Shown piece after piece: positions 28,135 through 37,508 of a stretch of 64,000 nucleotides of DNA. Every line of letters starts with the position of its first letter. Position 1 is the stretch's first letter. Origin of the DNA: Flavobacterium crocinum (GTDB lineage: Bacteria > Bacteroidota > Bacteroidia > Flavobacteriales > Flavobacteriaceae); contig NZ_CP029255.1 of NCBI RefSeq assembly GCF_003122385.1, forward strand, positions 248,001 through 312,000. Reading direction: 5' to 3'. The position numbers and the translations under genes were made by a program. Below the pieces are notes generated by a model. The model searched no databases. It was given only the letters and a program-made list of their open reading frames with translations, and had not been told where the DNA came from.

Positions 28135-29085
28135 TTATAAATAATTTAATGCTAAAAAGACTTCCTGCTCAATCGGCAAATCGATTTCACTTTCAAAAAA
28201 GATCAGTTGTCTTTTATAAACGGTTTCGATTAAATAATGACTTCCTCTAAAATAAGTTCTCCTGATTTTTACCATCAGTCTGGATTCTGAAACCATTTTA
28301 AACTGATGCGGATAAACCAATGTTTTATGAGTTTCGTCTTCGTAGGATAATAATAAATGTGTCGGAATCTCATTAACTTCTCCAAACAATGAAGCTACAT
28401 ATTTAATTTTTGGATCTTCATAAATCTTAGAAGGATCGTCTTTAACAAGCATTTCCCCATTTCGCATTACAATAGCCTGATCTGCAAAAGACAAAGCATC
28501 TGTACTGTCGTGTGTTGCAATAATACAGGTAATTCCTTTTTGTTTTAGGTAACGAAATAGATTACGACGCAACGCGTTTTTTCTAAAAGCATCAATCTGA
28601 CTAAAGGGCTCGTCAAGCAAAATCACTTCCGGTTCCAGAGCCAAAACTCTAACCAGTGCCACTCGCTGTTGTTGTCCTCCACTTAAAAACTTTGTTTTTA
28701 CATTGGCAAACTGATCCATTTCGACCATTTCCAGTAATTCCTGAACACGAAGTTTTTTCATGTTAGCAAAACCGTTCGAAAGAAACTTCCCTACATTTTC
28801 GGCCACAGTCTCATACGGAGACAAATCAAAATCCTGCGCCAGATATTTCATATAAGGCATTCCGGGAATCAAATTAAATTTTGGGCCCAAAACAGGTTTC
28901 CCTTCATAAGAGATACTTCCTTCATCTAAATCGTACAAACCATAAATAAGCTTAAGAAGCGTACTTTTTCCGCAGCCGCTTTCACCAATAATAGCAATGT
29001 TCTGTCCTTTCTCAATAGAAAAAGAGATGTTTTTTATAACGGGGCTTTCGGTATAAGTAAAAGATATATTTTGAATGTCAAGCAT
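28135..29085 (-). CDS. ABC transporter ATP-binding protein (lone ATPase)
   Basis: A 316-residue ABC ATPase: Walker A GESGCGKST (about 34-42), Q-loop in YLAQDFDLSP, signature LSGGQQQRVAL (about 135), Walker B VILLDEPFSQID (about 155) and switch His in IIATHDS (about 190). The C-terminal 90 residues form an extra domain (from IPTHLLLSYED) like the regulatory TOBE-type tails of iron or molybdate importers. The nucleotide-binding part resembles the FbpC/PotA/CysA group. No permease or binding protein lies nearby, so partner and substrate are unknown. A direct repeat bordering the toxin island begins about 50 bases upstream of its start. Confidence 0.88.
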   Translation of the reverse strand: MLDIQNISFTYTESPVIKNISFSIEKGQNIAIIGESGCGKSTLLKLIYGLYDLDEGSISYEGKPVLGPKFNLIPGMPYMKYLAQDFDLSPYETVAENVGKFLSNGFANMKKLRVQELLEMVEMDQFANVKTKFLSGGQQQRVALVRVLALEPEVILLDEPFSQIDAFRKNALRRNLFRYLKQKGITCIIATHDSTDALSFADQAIVMRNGEMLVKDDPSKIYEDPKIKYVASLFGEVNEIPTHLLLSYEDETHKTLVYPHQFKMVSESRLMVKIRRTYFRGSHYLIETVYKRQLIFFESEIDLPIEQEVFLALNYL

Positions 29086-29134
29086 GAGTTGTAATATGAG
29101 AGGTCAAATTTACAATGTTTAATTTCTAATGTCA

Positions 29135-29160
29135 AAAAAAAGCTGCTTCATTTGAGAAAC
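29135..29160. repeat. Direct repeat, left copy, bounding the toxin island
   Basis: Seven A followed by GCTGCTTCATTT, a variable base, and AGAAAC. The same 26 bases with one mismatch recur at 32562-32587, where they form the 5' part of a terminator hairpin. Here the matching 3' arm (CAGCTTTT) is missing, as if the hairpin had been split by an insertion. Confidence 0.7.
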
Positions 29161-29309
29161 TCTCCTTAAGATAAATTAATTATTTAGAATACATACAACT
29201 TTAACACTCTTAAAACTATTTGTAATATTTTTTTTACTTATTTTGTCTTAAATCAACATGCATTATTGAAAGTATAACTTCTAAAAAATCACCTTAATTA
29301 AAATCAACT

Positions 29310-31103
29310 ATGTACCTAAAAAAAAACATTTCAAATTTACTCGTGATGTATCTAATTTTATTCACATCATTGTTTTCGAGTTGTTCAGTTGAAGAAAATA
29401 TAATTTCTAATGAAACAATCCACAGTAGTAATTACAGTTTAAAGACAATTACAAGAGACGAGATTGATTTAAATACTAAGATTGTTGCAAAACTTCAAAA
29501 GTACAATTCGCAACAAAATAATATAACAAGCAAAAATGTCCCTATTGATAATCTAGGACTCACTATACAAACAGATAACGCAAATTACATTAAAAATGGT
29601 AATTATCATTCTTATACCTTTTCGACCGTACAAAATGAAACTGACAACATAAAAAACATACTTTTCTCCCTAACCGAAAATGGTGAATATGATGCTTTTC
29701 TGGTGGAATACGGTTTTAACAAAATAGAATTAAACAGTTTTGACAGTAAAAACAAACCTGGTTCAGCAAAAATAACGCCTATTAATCTTGACATAAGTTC
29801 TGTGACTGCAAAAACTGCTTCTTTGTGGGTTTGTAAATATAATTATGAACTAGTTAGTAGCGGAGACTTAGTAGGTGCAGAAAACGTAATCTATAGCTGG
29901 GTTCTGGTAACTTCAGATTGTACTGTAATAAATGCCAATGTAATAGATGATGATACAAGCACTACAAATTACGGTTCAGGCACAGCGTCCTATACCTCGA
30001 ATGGATATATGAATCCGACAGCCGGAGGCGGTAGCAGCATAGCAACATCTCCTTTGTTTGCAATGTATGACGAACCTGAAATTTTAAAAATAGAAACTGT
30101 AAAAAAGTATTTAAATGTTGGTGGGCAGCAAAAAAGATTTTTAGAACAAAATGGAGAGATAGCTTTCGCATTTTATGATTATCTTGTAGCAAATAGATTT
30201 ACTGATGCATCTAAAAGTTTTGGAAAAGAATTACTTGAGATTATAAGAACAGATACTTCATTCGATCTAAACGCTCTTTATTTCACTTTAAACGCCCAGA
30301 GCAAAAACAAAATAAACAATGGTTTAGACGAAACATTTTTACTTGCCATCGATCAATATATGGATGCGGATATGACAAACATATACAATACCGATCCCGA
30401 TTTAATGATATATTTTGGGGCACATCACATTGTTAAAATGGCACGTTTAAAAAAACTAAATCCACAATGGAGCTATCTAAAATGTTATTGGGAAGCAAGC
30501 AAAGAAGTTGTTCACATAACACTTGATGTATTTGGAACCGTACCAGTTATAGGAGAACTAGCAGATGTTACTAATGGTGTGTTGTATGTTATTGAAGGTG
30601 ATGGGTTGAATGCTACAATAAGTATTGCAAGTGCTGTTCCAATAGCGGGATGGGCTGCTGTTTCCACTAAATATGCTATTAAAATTAATGAAGTATATTC
30701 AATAGGAACTAAAGTTAAATTAGTTTGGAAAGTTAGTGGCGATTTAATTACTTTTGGTTCAAGAAGTCAATTAAGAAAAGTTTTAGGTCTAGCTGTTGGA
30801 GATTTACGACAAGCGCATCATATCATACCTTGGAACAAACTATTGGAACCGGCTATACAAAAAGCAGCCAAATCTCAACATGCTTTTCATATGAATGAGG
30901 CATTAAATGGTATCCCATTAGACAAGGCAATCCACAGCGGCAGTCATCCCCATTATGACAGTTTAATTCAAGCACGGTTAAATGCAATACCAGCAAATGC
31001 TACACCTGATCAAGCTTATGCTAAAGTTTTAGATTTAATTAACGATGTCAAAGATGCAATTAAAAACAATCCCAATGTTCCACTTAATCAATTAATTTTT
31101 TAA
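29310..31103 (+). CDS. Lipoprotein with C-terminal AHH-type nuclease domain (predicted toxin)
   Basis: A 597-residue protein with a lipoprotein signal (membrane segment then FSSC at about residue 25). The N-terminal 250 residues are of unknown fold. A hydrophobic segment (VPVIGELADVTNGVLYVIEG to SAVPIAGWAAVSTKYAIK, about 410-455) of the kind often preceding polymorphic-toxin nuclease domains follows. The C-terminal 97 residues match the AHH/HNH-like nuclease pattern: QAHHIIPWNKL (about 501) and GIPLDKAIHSGSHPHY (about 534-549), supplying the metal-binding and catalytic His residues. It is followed 2 bases later by a gene that looks like an immunity protein. A surface or periplasmic DNase toxin is inferred. 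Confidence 0.8.
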   Translation: MYLKKNISNLLVMYLILFTSLFSSCSVEENIISNETIHSSNYSLKTITRDEIDLNTKIVAKLQKYNSQQNNITSKNVPIDNLGLTIQTDNANYIKNGNYHSYTFSTVQNETDNIKNILFSLTENGEYDAFLVEYGFNKIELNSFDSKNKPGSAKITPINLDISSVTAKTASLWVCKYNYELVSSGDLVGAENVIYSWVLVTSDCTVINANVIDDDTSTTNYGSGTASYTSNGYMNPTAGGGSSIATSPLFAMYDEPEILKIETVKKYLNVGGQQKRFLEQNGEIAFAFYDYLVANRFTDASKSFGKELLEIIRTDTSFDLNALYFTLNAQSKNKINNGLDETFLLAIDQYMDADMTNIYNTDPDLMIYFGAHHIVKMARLKKLNPQWSYLKCYWEASKEVVHITLDVFGTVPVIGELADVTNGVLYVIEGDGLNATISIASAVPIAGWAAVSTKYAIKINEVYSIGTKVKLVWKVSGDLITFGSRSQLRKVLGLAVGDLRQAHHIIPWNKLLEPAIQKAAKSQHAFHMNEALNGIPLDKAIHSGSHPHYDSLIQARLNAIPANATPDQAYAKVLDLINDVKDAIKNNPNVPLNQLIF

Positions 31104-31105
31104 AA

Positions 31106-31822
31106 ATGAAGTATTATTCAATAACCAATTCATTAAATAGAAAAGTATTAGGTCATTATCCCCAAATTAAGAATAATAAATATAATTGTGACATTTGGAA
31201 TGACCCCCACTTTATAGAACATGTGCATTTTACTAAAGTAAATTTCACACCTATAACTGCAAACGCAATTTTACATGATAAGTCAAAATTAACTGACTTA
31301 ATAAGCTCTAATGGGATGGGGTTTACATTGAAGCTTTTAATTAGTGGAAAATTAAAAAAGATACTAGATAACAGTAGGAAAACTGGCTTACAATTTTTCA
31401 AATCTCCTGTGATTCTTAATAATTATTTAATTGATGATTATTGGATTTTAAACATGTATGAAGTTGACATGAATGTTATTGATTTAGAAAGATCAATAAT
31501 AATTCAACGTATTAGAAAACCCGAAGGAGGTACAACATTAATCGATGTAAAATTTGATTCATTGGAAAATTTTACATCAGAAATTAGAGAAAAAGAACTT
31601 GAAGGAGAACTCTACTTTAAAAACATTAAAATAAAAGAGAATGTAAATGAAGATTTTTTTTCTTTAAGATATGTAGAAGGTGGTGCAAAATATGTTGTCT
31701 CAGAAAAACTAAAAAAAGAGATAGAAGAAGAAAATTGCACAGGTATTGAATTTCAACCAATAGAATTATCTTTAACAGAATGGCTACATGGAGGTGAACG
31801 CGAAAAAATTTATGGAAAATGA
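31106..31822 (+). CDS. Predicted immunity protein (DUF1629/Imm11-Imm43-like)
   Basis: A 238-residue cytoplasmic-type protein (no signal peptide) starting 2 bases after the toxin stop and overlapping the next gene by four bases. Its style, with MKYYSI at the start, a mixed alpha/beta body and CTGIEFQPIELS near residue 215, resembles the DUF1629 or Imm43 group of immunity proteins from polymorphic toxin loci, but I cannot confirm the family from sequence alone. The tight spacing and position directly after a nuclease toxin are the main evidence that it neutralises that toxin. A conserved hypothetical with another role is the alternative. Confidence 0.65.
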   Translation: MKYYSITNSLNRKVLGHYPQIKNNKYNCDIWNDPHFIEHVHFTKVNFTPITANAILHDKSKLTDLISSNGMGFTLKLLISGKLKKILDNSRKTGLQFFKSPVILNNYLIDDYWILNMYEVDMNVIDLERSIIIQRIRKPEGGTTLIDVKFDSLENFTSEIREKELEGELYFKNIKIKENVNEDFFSLRYVEGGAKYVVSEKLKKEIEEENCTGIEFQPIELSLTEWLHGGEREKIYGK

Positions 31823-32538
31823 AAGAAAACCTAGAAAACCTTTATAATCATCATTTACAGATTGTGAATAGTTATTCATTTGCTGATATTATAAATGAAT
31901 ACATCAAACAAAATAATGAATACTACCTTTCAATGGGAATTACTAATTACTTAGAAGATGAAGAGGTAAGATTTTTAAACAAGGTAAAAAACAGTAAAAA
32001 AATCAACAACTCTTTTATAAAAGTAAAAGAATTAAATATTGATGAAAAACAGATTGTTTCAAACTTTCAAGAAGACATTACAAAATCTCTTAATCAATTT
32101 AAAAAAATCATAGAAGAAAACAAAAACAATACTACTTATCAGTCTATGTTTATTGAACATGATTTTTTTCCTTACGGTTATATCAAACTATGCAGCAAAC
32201 AGAACTTCTCAATAAATGAAAGTACAAATATCTCTGATTTTGATTGTATTGATGGAATTCATAATGAAAGTTGCAAAATTAACTATTCATTAATTTGGAA
32301 AAACTTAACTAAGTTTCAAGCGATCTTGGAAGAAATGGAATTAGACAATTATATATCTGAAACTTCATTTTACGAATCACTTTTAGAAGTTTATAATTTG
32401 AAGACTTTTATATTGTTAAGCGAAGCGTTTGATAAACTTGAAGATGATATTTTTGAAGGAATTGATATTGTAAAACCCTTTTTCATATTTGCAAACGAAC
32501 ATGATTGTAAACCATACAATATTCATATTTACAAATAA
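31819..32538 (+). CDS. Hypothetical protein of the toxin-immunity operon
   Basis: No family recognised. The 239-residue product is acidic, mainly helical and has no signal peptide or membrane segment. It overlaps the preceding gene by four bases (ATGA), so the two are probably translated together. Base composition is very AT-rich, with a high share of Asn, Lys, Ile and Glu codons, as in the preceding gene and unlike the flanking housekeeping genes. It could be a second immunity protein or an accessory factor of the toxin. Confidence 0.7.
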   Translation: MKENLENLYNHHLQIVNSYSFADIINEYIKQNNEYYLSMGITNYLEDEEVRFLNKVKNSKKINNSFIKVKELNIDEKQIVSNFQEDITKSLNQFKKIIEENKNNTTYQSMFIEHDFFPYGYIKLCSKQNFSINESTNISDFDCIDGIHNESCKINYSLIWKNLTKFQAILEEMELDNYISETSFYESLLEVYNLKTFILLSEAFDKLEDDIFEGIDIVKPFFIFANEHDCKPYNIHIYK

Positions 32539-32561
32539 ATTTCACTTAAAATGTTTTATAT

Positions 32562-32597
32562 AAAAAAAGCTGCTTCATTTAAGAAACAGCTTTTTTT
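32562..32597. terminator. Bidirectional terminator; also right copy of the direct repeat
   Basis: AAAAGCTG / CAGCTTTT arms (32565-32572, 32587-32594) with a 14-base loop and flanking A/T runs end the toxin operon on the plus strand and the OmpA-lipoprotein operon on the minus strand. Its first 26 bases are the right copy of the repeat found at 29135. Confidence 0.85.
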
Positions 32598-32617
32598 ATA
32601 TTTTATTTTACCAGAAA

Positions 32618-33313
32618 TTATTTTCCAGCTTCTGCTTTTGCGTCATTTACCATTTTGTCGTTTGCAGTAATTGAGAATTCTACACGACGGTTTTGAGCTC
32701 TTCCTTCCGGAGTGTCATTTGTTGCAATTGGATCAGCAATACCTAAACCTGAAGTTTTGAAACGGCTTGATTTTAATCCTTTAGAAACTAAATACGATTG
32801 TACTGAAGCCGCTCTTTGTCCTGAAAGAGTCAAATTATATTCCGGTTTTCCTGTATTATCAGTGTAACCAAAAATCTGAATATCTGTATCCCCGTATTCA
32901 TTAAACACAGGAACCAATTTATCTAAGTTAGCTTTAGCCTGAGCAGTCAAAGTAGATTTATTAGTATCAAAACGAACTGCATTTTCGTTCAGGGTCAGGT
33001 GAATTCCTTCTCCAACTCTCTCTACAGATGCTCCTGGAAGTGCCTGATCGATTTCACGCGCTTGTTTATCCATTTTGTTTCCAATAAGCGCTCCGGTTCC
33101 ACCACCAACAGCAGCTCCAATCGCAGCACCTAAAGCAGCGTTTCCGCCTCGGCCGATATTATTTCCTAAAACCGCACCAATTACACCACCTGCAACAGCA
33201 CCAATTCCGGCACCTTTTTGAGTATTATTGGCATTCTTTACTGAATCACAACTAGTAAAAAAACTAGTCAATACCAATAAACTACACAAACCTAAAACAG
33301 TTATCTTTCTCAT
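32618..33313 (-). CDS. OmpA-family lipoprotein with glycine-zipper
   Basis: A 231-residue lipoprotein (FFTSC at about residue 22). A glycine-zipper segment rich in GxxxG follows (GAGIGAVAGGVIGAVLGNNI and a second run, about 34-80), then an OmpA-like peptidoglycan-binding domain (about 112-218) with FDTNKSTLT, IFGYTDNTG, LSGQRAASV and the terminal NRRVEFSI. It resembles the YiaD/OmpA type that ties the outer membrane to the cell wall. It is co-transcribed with the lipocalin-like lipoprotein 19 bases upstream. Confidence 0.92.
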   Translation of the reverse strand: MRKITVLGLCSLLVLTSFFTSCDSVKNANNTQKGAGIGAVAGGVIGAVLGNNIGRGGNAALGAAIGAAVGGGTGALIGNKMDKQAREIDQALPGASVERVGEGIHLTLNENAVRFDTNKSTLTAQAKANLDKLVPVFNEYGDTDIQIFGYTDNTGKPEYNLTLSGQRAASVQSYLVSKGLKSSRFKTSGLGIADPIATNDTPEGRAQNRRVEFSITANDKMVNDAKAEAGK

Positions 33314-33332
33314 CTTTTATCTCTTTAAAATA

Positions 33333-33830
33333 TTAATTAGCTCTTTGAAATTGGTAAACAACATCTTTTACCTGACCACCAACATTGATATTATCAATTA
33401 ATTGGAATGAACTTTCAGTTACACCGGCAACTTTAAGTAAGTAACCATCTCTTACTTTCTTCGCTTTTTCTCCAGCATCAAGAATCTTAAGAATAAACAT
33501 TCCCTGATTGTTGATACTCCATACAATTGGTGAAGAAAATCCGGTACAGCTTGGCGATGTTAAAGCCATTGATCCTTTATTATTATTTGAAATAAAGCTC
33601 CAGGTACTTCCGATAAAACATTTTGAATCGGCAAGATCAAATGAATTTACTTTAATGTAATCTGAACCCGGATAAGACACATTGGTAAGCACCCAATTCC
33701 CTTTTAACGCTACCTGAGTAGGTCTGTCTAATTTTTTTGAAAGCGTTGTGTCTGTAGAAGACGTTGACGAAGCTGATTTACACGCGAAAAACATCACGGC
33801 AATCAAGCATATAAAAATACCCTTCTTCAT
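33333..33830 (-). CDS. Lipocalin-like lipoprotein
   Basis: A lipoprotein of 165 residues from the ATG at 33830 (a TTG three codons upstream is less likely). The lipobox is MFFAC, followed by a Ser/Thr linker. The body has the lipocalin-like pattern LKGNWVLTNVSYPG (about 42), CFIGSTWSFISNN, CTGFSSPIVWSI and FQLID..VVYQF. Two Cys (CFIG and CTGF) may form a disulfide. The family is widespread in Bacteroidota without a defined ligand. It heads a two-gene operon with the OmpA-like lipoprotein. Confidence 0.82.
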   Translation of the reverse strand: MKKGIFICLIAVMFFACKSASSTSSTDTTLSKKLDRPTQVALKGNWVLTNVSYPGSDYIKVNSFDLADSKCFIGSTWSFISNNNKGSMALTSPSCTGFSSPIVWSINNQGMFILKILDAGEKAKKVRDGYLLKVAGVTESSFQLIDNINVGGQVKDVVYQFQRAN

Positions 33831-34036
33831 TTTATACAATTTTTTATAGATTAATATTTTGCCTTTTTAACAATTATTGTACCACAAATATACGATTCGT
33901 CGAGATATTTTTCGTTCCAGAATCCATTTATTTTCTTTCAAAATTAACACTTACGACATTTTGTCACCCTAAAAACAATTGGTATTTTATTTGAAGAAAT
34001 GAAAATCATCAAGTTAAATCAAAAAATAAATAAAAT

Positions 34037-35920
34037 ATGACAACAGGTAAAATTAATGTTTCGGTAGAAAACATCTTTCCCTTAATCAAAAAGTTCTTAT
34101 ACAGTGACCATGAAATCTTCCTTAGAGAGTTAATTTCAAACGGAACTGATGCTACTTTAAAACTAAAACACCTTATCAGCATTGGTGAAGCTAAAGTAGA
34201 ATACGGAAACCCAATTATCGAAGTAAAAATTGATAAAGAAGCTAAAAAAATCCACATTATCGACCAAGGTTTAGGTATGACAGCTGATGAGGTTGAAAAA
34301 TACATCAACCAGGTAGCTTTCTCAGGAGCCGAAGAATTCCTAGACAAATACAAAGATTCTGCAAAAGATTCTGGAATTATTGGTCACTTTGGTCTTGGTT
34401 TCTATTCTGCTTTTATGGTGGCTGAAAAAGTAGAAATCATTACAAAATCATATAAAGACGAACCAGCTGCACACTGGACATGCGACGGAAGTCCGGAATT
34501 TACTTTGGAACCGGCTGACAAAACTTCACGTGGTACAGAAATCATCCTTCATATTGCAGAAGATTCTCTTGAGTTTTTAGAAGATTCTAAAATCAGCGGA
34601 TTATTGAATAAGTATAATAAATTTATGCCTATTCCTATTAAATTCGGAACTAGAACTGAAACACTTCCAAAACCGGAAGATGCTCCGGAAGACTACATAA
34701 ACGAAACTGTTGAAACAGACAACATCATCAACAACCCAAATCCGGCTTGGACAAAACAGCCTTCTGAATTATCTGATGAAGATTACAAAAACTTCTACAG
34801 GGAATTGTATCCAATGCAGTTTGAAGAGCCGTTATTCCATATCCATTTAAATGTAGATTACCCATTTAACTTAACTGGTATTTTGTATTTCCCGAAATTA
34901 GGAACGGATATGCAAATCCAAAAAGATAAAATTCAATTATACCAAAATCAGGTTTACGTTACAGATAACGTAGAAGGAATTGTACCTGAATTTCTTACAA
35001 TGTTAAAAGGAGTAATCGATTCTCCGGATATTCCGTTAAATGTTTCTCGTTCTGGTTTACAAGCCGATGGCGCGGTTAAGAAAATTTCAAACTACATTAC
35101 TCGTAAAGTAGCTGATAAATTAAAAGCTTTATTCAATGAAAACCGTGCTGATTTTGAAGCAAAATGGAACGATATTAAAATCGTTTTAGAATACGGAATG
35201 CTTTCTGAAGATAAATTCTACGAAAAAGCAGGAGCTTTTGTATTGTATCCAACTGTAGATGAAACTTATTTCACTTTAGAAGAGTTAAAAGAAAAACTAA
35301 AAGAAAACCAAACAGATAAAGACGGTAAATTAGTTGTTCTTTACGCTGGAAATAAAGACGCACAGCACTCTTATATTGAAGCAGCAAAAGACAAAGGTTA
35401 CGAAGTATTACTTTTAGACTCTCCGATTATCTCGCATTTGATTCAGAAAATCGAAAACGATAATAAAGATGTAACTTTTGTACGTGTTGACTCTGATCAT
35501 ATTGACAATTTGATCAAAAAAGACGAAAACACGATTTCAAGATTATCTGAGGATGAAAAAGCTACTTTAAAAACTTCATTAGAAGCCTATATCCCAAAAG
35601 CATACAGTGTTCAATTGGAAGCTATGGACAGCCAGGCAGCTCCGTTCTTAATCACGCAACCGGAATTTATGCGTAGAATGAAAGAAATGAGCCAGACAGG
35701 CGGAGGCGGAATGTTCGGAATGGGTAATATGCCGGAAATGTACAATTTGGTTGTAAACACTAATTCTGATTTAGCTTCAAACATTTTAAATACTGAAGAT
35801 AAAGTACACCAGGAGCATTTGGTAAAACAAGCTTTAGACTTGGCTAAATTATCTCAAAATCTATTAAAAGGTGAAGCTTTAACTGCCTTCGTAAAAAGAA
35901 GTTTTGAAATGATTAAATAA
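34037..35920 (+). CDS. htpG: Molecular chaperone HtpG (Hsp90)
   Basis: A 627-residue bacterial Hsp90. The N-terminal GHKL ATPase domain has FLRELISNGTDA (about 27-38), DQGLGMTADEV (about 76), SGAEEFLD and GHFGLGFYSAFMVA (about 113). The middle domain has the catalytic Arg loop in LPLNVSRSGLQ (about 334), and the C-terminal dimerisation domain carries a Met-rich, Gly-rich segment (GGGGMFGMGNMPEM). The length is normal for Bacteroidota. Divergent from the lipocalin-like lipoprotein operon; single gene with terminator. Confidence 0.97.
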   Translation: MTTGKINVSVENIFPLIKKFLYSDHEIFLRELISNGTDATLKLKHLISIGEAKVEYGNPIIEVKIDKEAKKIHIIDQGLGMTADEVEKYINQVAFSGAEEFLDKYKDSAKDSGIIGHFGLGFYSAFMVAEKVEIITKSYKDEPAAHWTCDGSPEFTLEPADKTSRGTEIILHIAEDSLEFLEDSKISGLLNKYNKFMPIPIKFGTRTETLPKPEDAPEDYINETVETDNIINNPNPAWTKQPSELSDEDYKNFYRELYPMQFEEPLFHIHLNVDYPFNLTGILYFPKLGTDMQIQKDKIQLYQNQVYVTDNVEGIVPEFLTMLKGVIDSPDIPLNVSRSGLQADGAVKKISNYITRKVADKLKALFNENRADFEAKWNDIKIVLEYGMLSEDKFYEKAGAFVLYPTVDETYFTLEELKEKLKENQTDKDGKLVVLYAGNKDAQHSYIEAAKDKGYEVLLLDSPIISHLIQKIENDNKDVTFVRVDSDHIDNLIKKDENTISRLSEDEKATLKTSLEAYIPKAYSVQLEAMDSQAAPFLITQPEFMRRMKEMSQTGGGGMFGMGNMPEMYNLVVNTNSDLASNILNTEDKVHQEHLVKQALDLAKLSQNLLKGEALTAFVKRSFEMIK

Positions 35921-35944
35921 TTATTCGAAAAGAATATTTTTTTC

Positions 35945-35976
35945 AAAATCCTGCAAATTCAGTTTTGCAGGATTTT
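35945..35976 (+). terminator. Terminator of htpG
   Basis: Stem AAATCCTGCAAA / TTTGCAGGATTT with a short loop and eight T after it, 25 bases past the htpG stop. Confidence 0.9.
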
Positions 35977-36084
35977 TTTTGCTCATAAAAACACCCTATA
36001 AAAAGGGGAATTCTCCCCTATTCTCAAAACAGATGTTTCTATAATTTTGAAAACCAACAAATTAAAATCAAAATTCTAGAAATC

Positions 36085-37344
36085 ATGGATAAAAAGAAAT
36101 TTACCGAAAATGGAACAGTTCTAGCAATTATTAACGATTTAAGAGACAACATTAAAAACAAGAAATTCTCGGACATAACAGACAATAATAATTACCAATA
36201 TGTTGATCTTGTTCAGGAAGGCGGTGGCGTACTCGGAATTGCCTTAATTGGATATGTTTATGTTTTAGAAAAAATGGGAATTCGTTTTCTTAGTTTGGCA
36301 GGAACCTCCGCAGGAAGTATAAACACTATGTTAATGGCTGCTGCCGGAACTTGTGACATGGAGAAATCAGAATGGATTCTGGATTGTCTTTGCAATAAAA
36401 ACCTTTATGATTTTGTTGATGGAGATCGTGACGCCCGCCAGTTCATAGATGCATTATTGAGCGATGCCGGAAATTTAAAATTGATCATGAGAGGTGTTCA
36501 GGTGGTAGATAATTTTAAAGATGATTTAGGACTGAATCCAGGAAATAATTTCCACCAATGGATGACCAATTTACTTTCGCAGAAAGGCATAAAAAATTAC
36601 GCTGATCTGGAAGCATTACGAAAAAAGGGAGTTTCAGATAAAAACAAATTATTCCGAATCAGCGATCAGGGTAAAAAAGAGGAATACAAGAGAGAAGACC
36701 ATTGGAGTGAAATGGCCATTATAGCTGCAGACATTACAACGGAAAGCAAAATTGTTTTCCCAAAAATGATGGATTTATTTTACTCAAATCCCAAAGTTCA
36801 AAACCCAGCCGATTTTGTTCGCGCTTCCATGTCAATTCCTTTATTTTTTACTCCGTTTAAAATTACAAACATTCCCGGCGGAGTCGATGCCTGGAACAAA
36901 TGGAACGATGCTACCTGTTTGAGAACCTCAGTACCATCAGAAGTTATGTTTATGGATGGCGGAATTATTTCAAACTTCCCAATTGATATTTTCCATGAGA
37001 ATTTAAATGTTCCGGCCTCTCCAACTTTTGGAATTAAATTGGGTTACGATAAAAACGAAATCAATAAAAATGAAAAATTCTCTAATTTAATAAGTTCCAT
37101 GTTTGATACTGCGAGATACGGTTATGATTCTGAATTTTTAAGAAAAAATCCAGACTTCAAAAACCTAATAGGTTATATTGATACCGGAAGTCATAACTGG
37201 CTCAATTTTAATTTAACCGACGATGCCAAAATCGATTTATTTATCCGCGGAGCGCAAAACGCTTCAGATTTTTTAAATCGCTTTAACTGGGATGATTACA
37301 AGAAAATCCGTAAGGCAAAAAGCGATTATTATAAGTCGGTTTAA
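36085..37344 (+). CDS. Patatin-like phospholipase
   Basis: A 419-residue cytoplasmic patatin-family hydrolase with all key parts: the glycine-rich oxyanion loop [13 protein letters not shown] (about 44-56), the nucleophile elbow GTSAGS (Ser76) and the catalytic Asp in [12 protein letters not shown] (near 293). The reaction would be hydrolysis of membrane phospholipid acyl chains. No secretion signal, no outer-membrane barrel and no cyclic-nucleotide synthase next to it, so it is neither a PlpD/FplA type nor evidently a CBASS CapV effector. Physiological role unknown. It lies 165 bases after htpG and has its own terminator. Confidence 0.9.
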   Translation: MDKKKFTENGTVLAIINDLRDNIKNKKFSDITDNNNYQYVDLVQEGGGVLGIALIGYVYVLEKMGIRFLSLAGTSAGSINTMLMAAAGTCDMEKSEWILDCLCNKNLYDFVDGDRDARQFIDALLSDAGNLKLIMRGVQVVDNFKDDLGLNPGNNFHQWMTNLLSQKGIKNYADLEALRKKGVSDKNKLFRISDQGKKEEYKREDHWSEMAIIAADITTESKIVFPKMMDLFYSNPKVQNPADFVRASMSIPLFFTPFKITNIPGGVDAWNKWNDATCLRTSVPSEVMFMDGGIISNFPIDIFHENLNVPASPTFGIKLGYDKNEINKNEKFSNLISSMFDTARYGYDSEFLRKNPDFKNLIGYIDTGSHNWLNFNLTDDAKIDLFIRGAQNASDFLNRFNWDDYKKIRKAKSDYYKSV

Positions 37345-37411
37345 AATTTTCGGCAATAAATCAATAATTTTTACGTTGCTCATACTTTTTTCTTCAAAAA
37401 GCCGTTATAAT

Positions 37412-37440
37412 ATCCTGTAAAGAAAGCTTACAGGATTTTT
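37412..37440 (+). terminator. Terminator of the patatin gene
   Basis: A perfect 9-bp stem ATCCTGTAA / TTACAGGAT, loop of 7, then T-run. Confidence 0.85.
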
Positions 37441-37508
37441 TATTAGGAATCATTTTTTTCACTAAATTTGATTGCCTTTTTATCTAACACAAAACCACGA
37501 ATACCACT

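Noticed and set aside
29310..32538. Part of a type VI secretion or Rhs locus
   Set aside because: No Hcp, VgrG, Rhs, PAAR or sheath genes are nearby, and the toxin has its own lipoprotein signal.
36085..37344. CBASS CapV effector
   Set aside because: No cGAS/DncV-like nucleotidyltransferase or ancillary Cap genes are adjacent.
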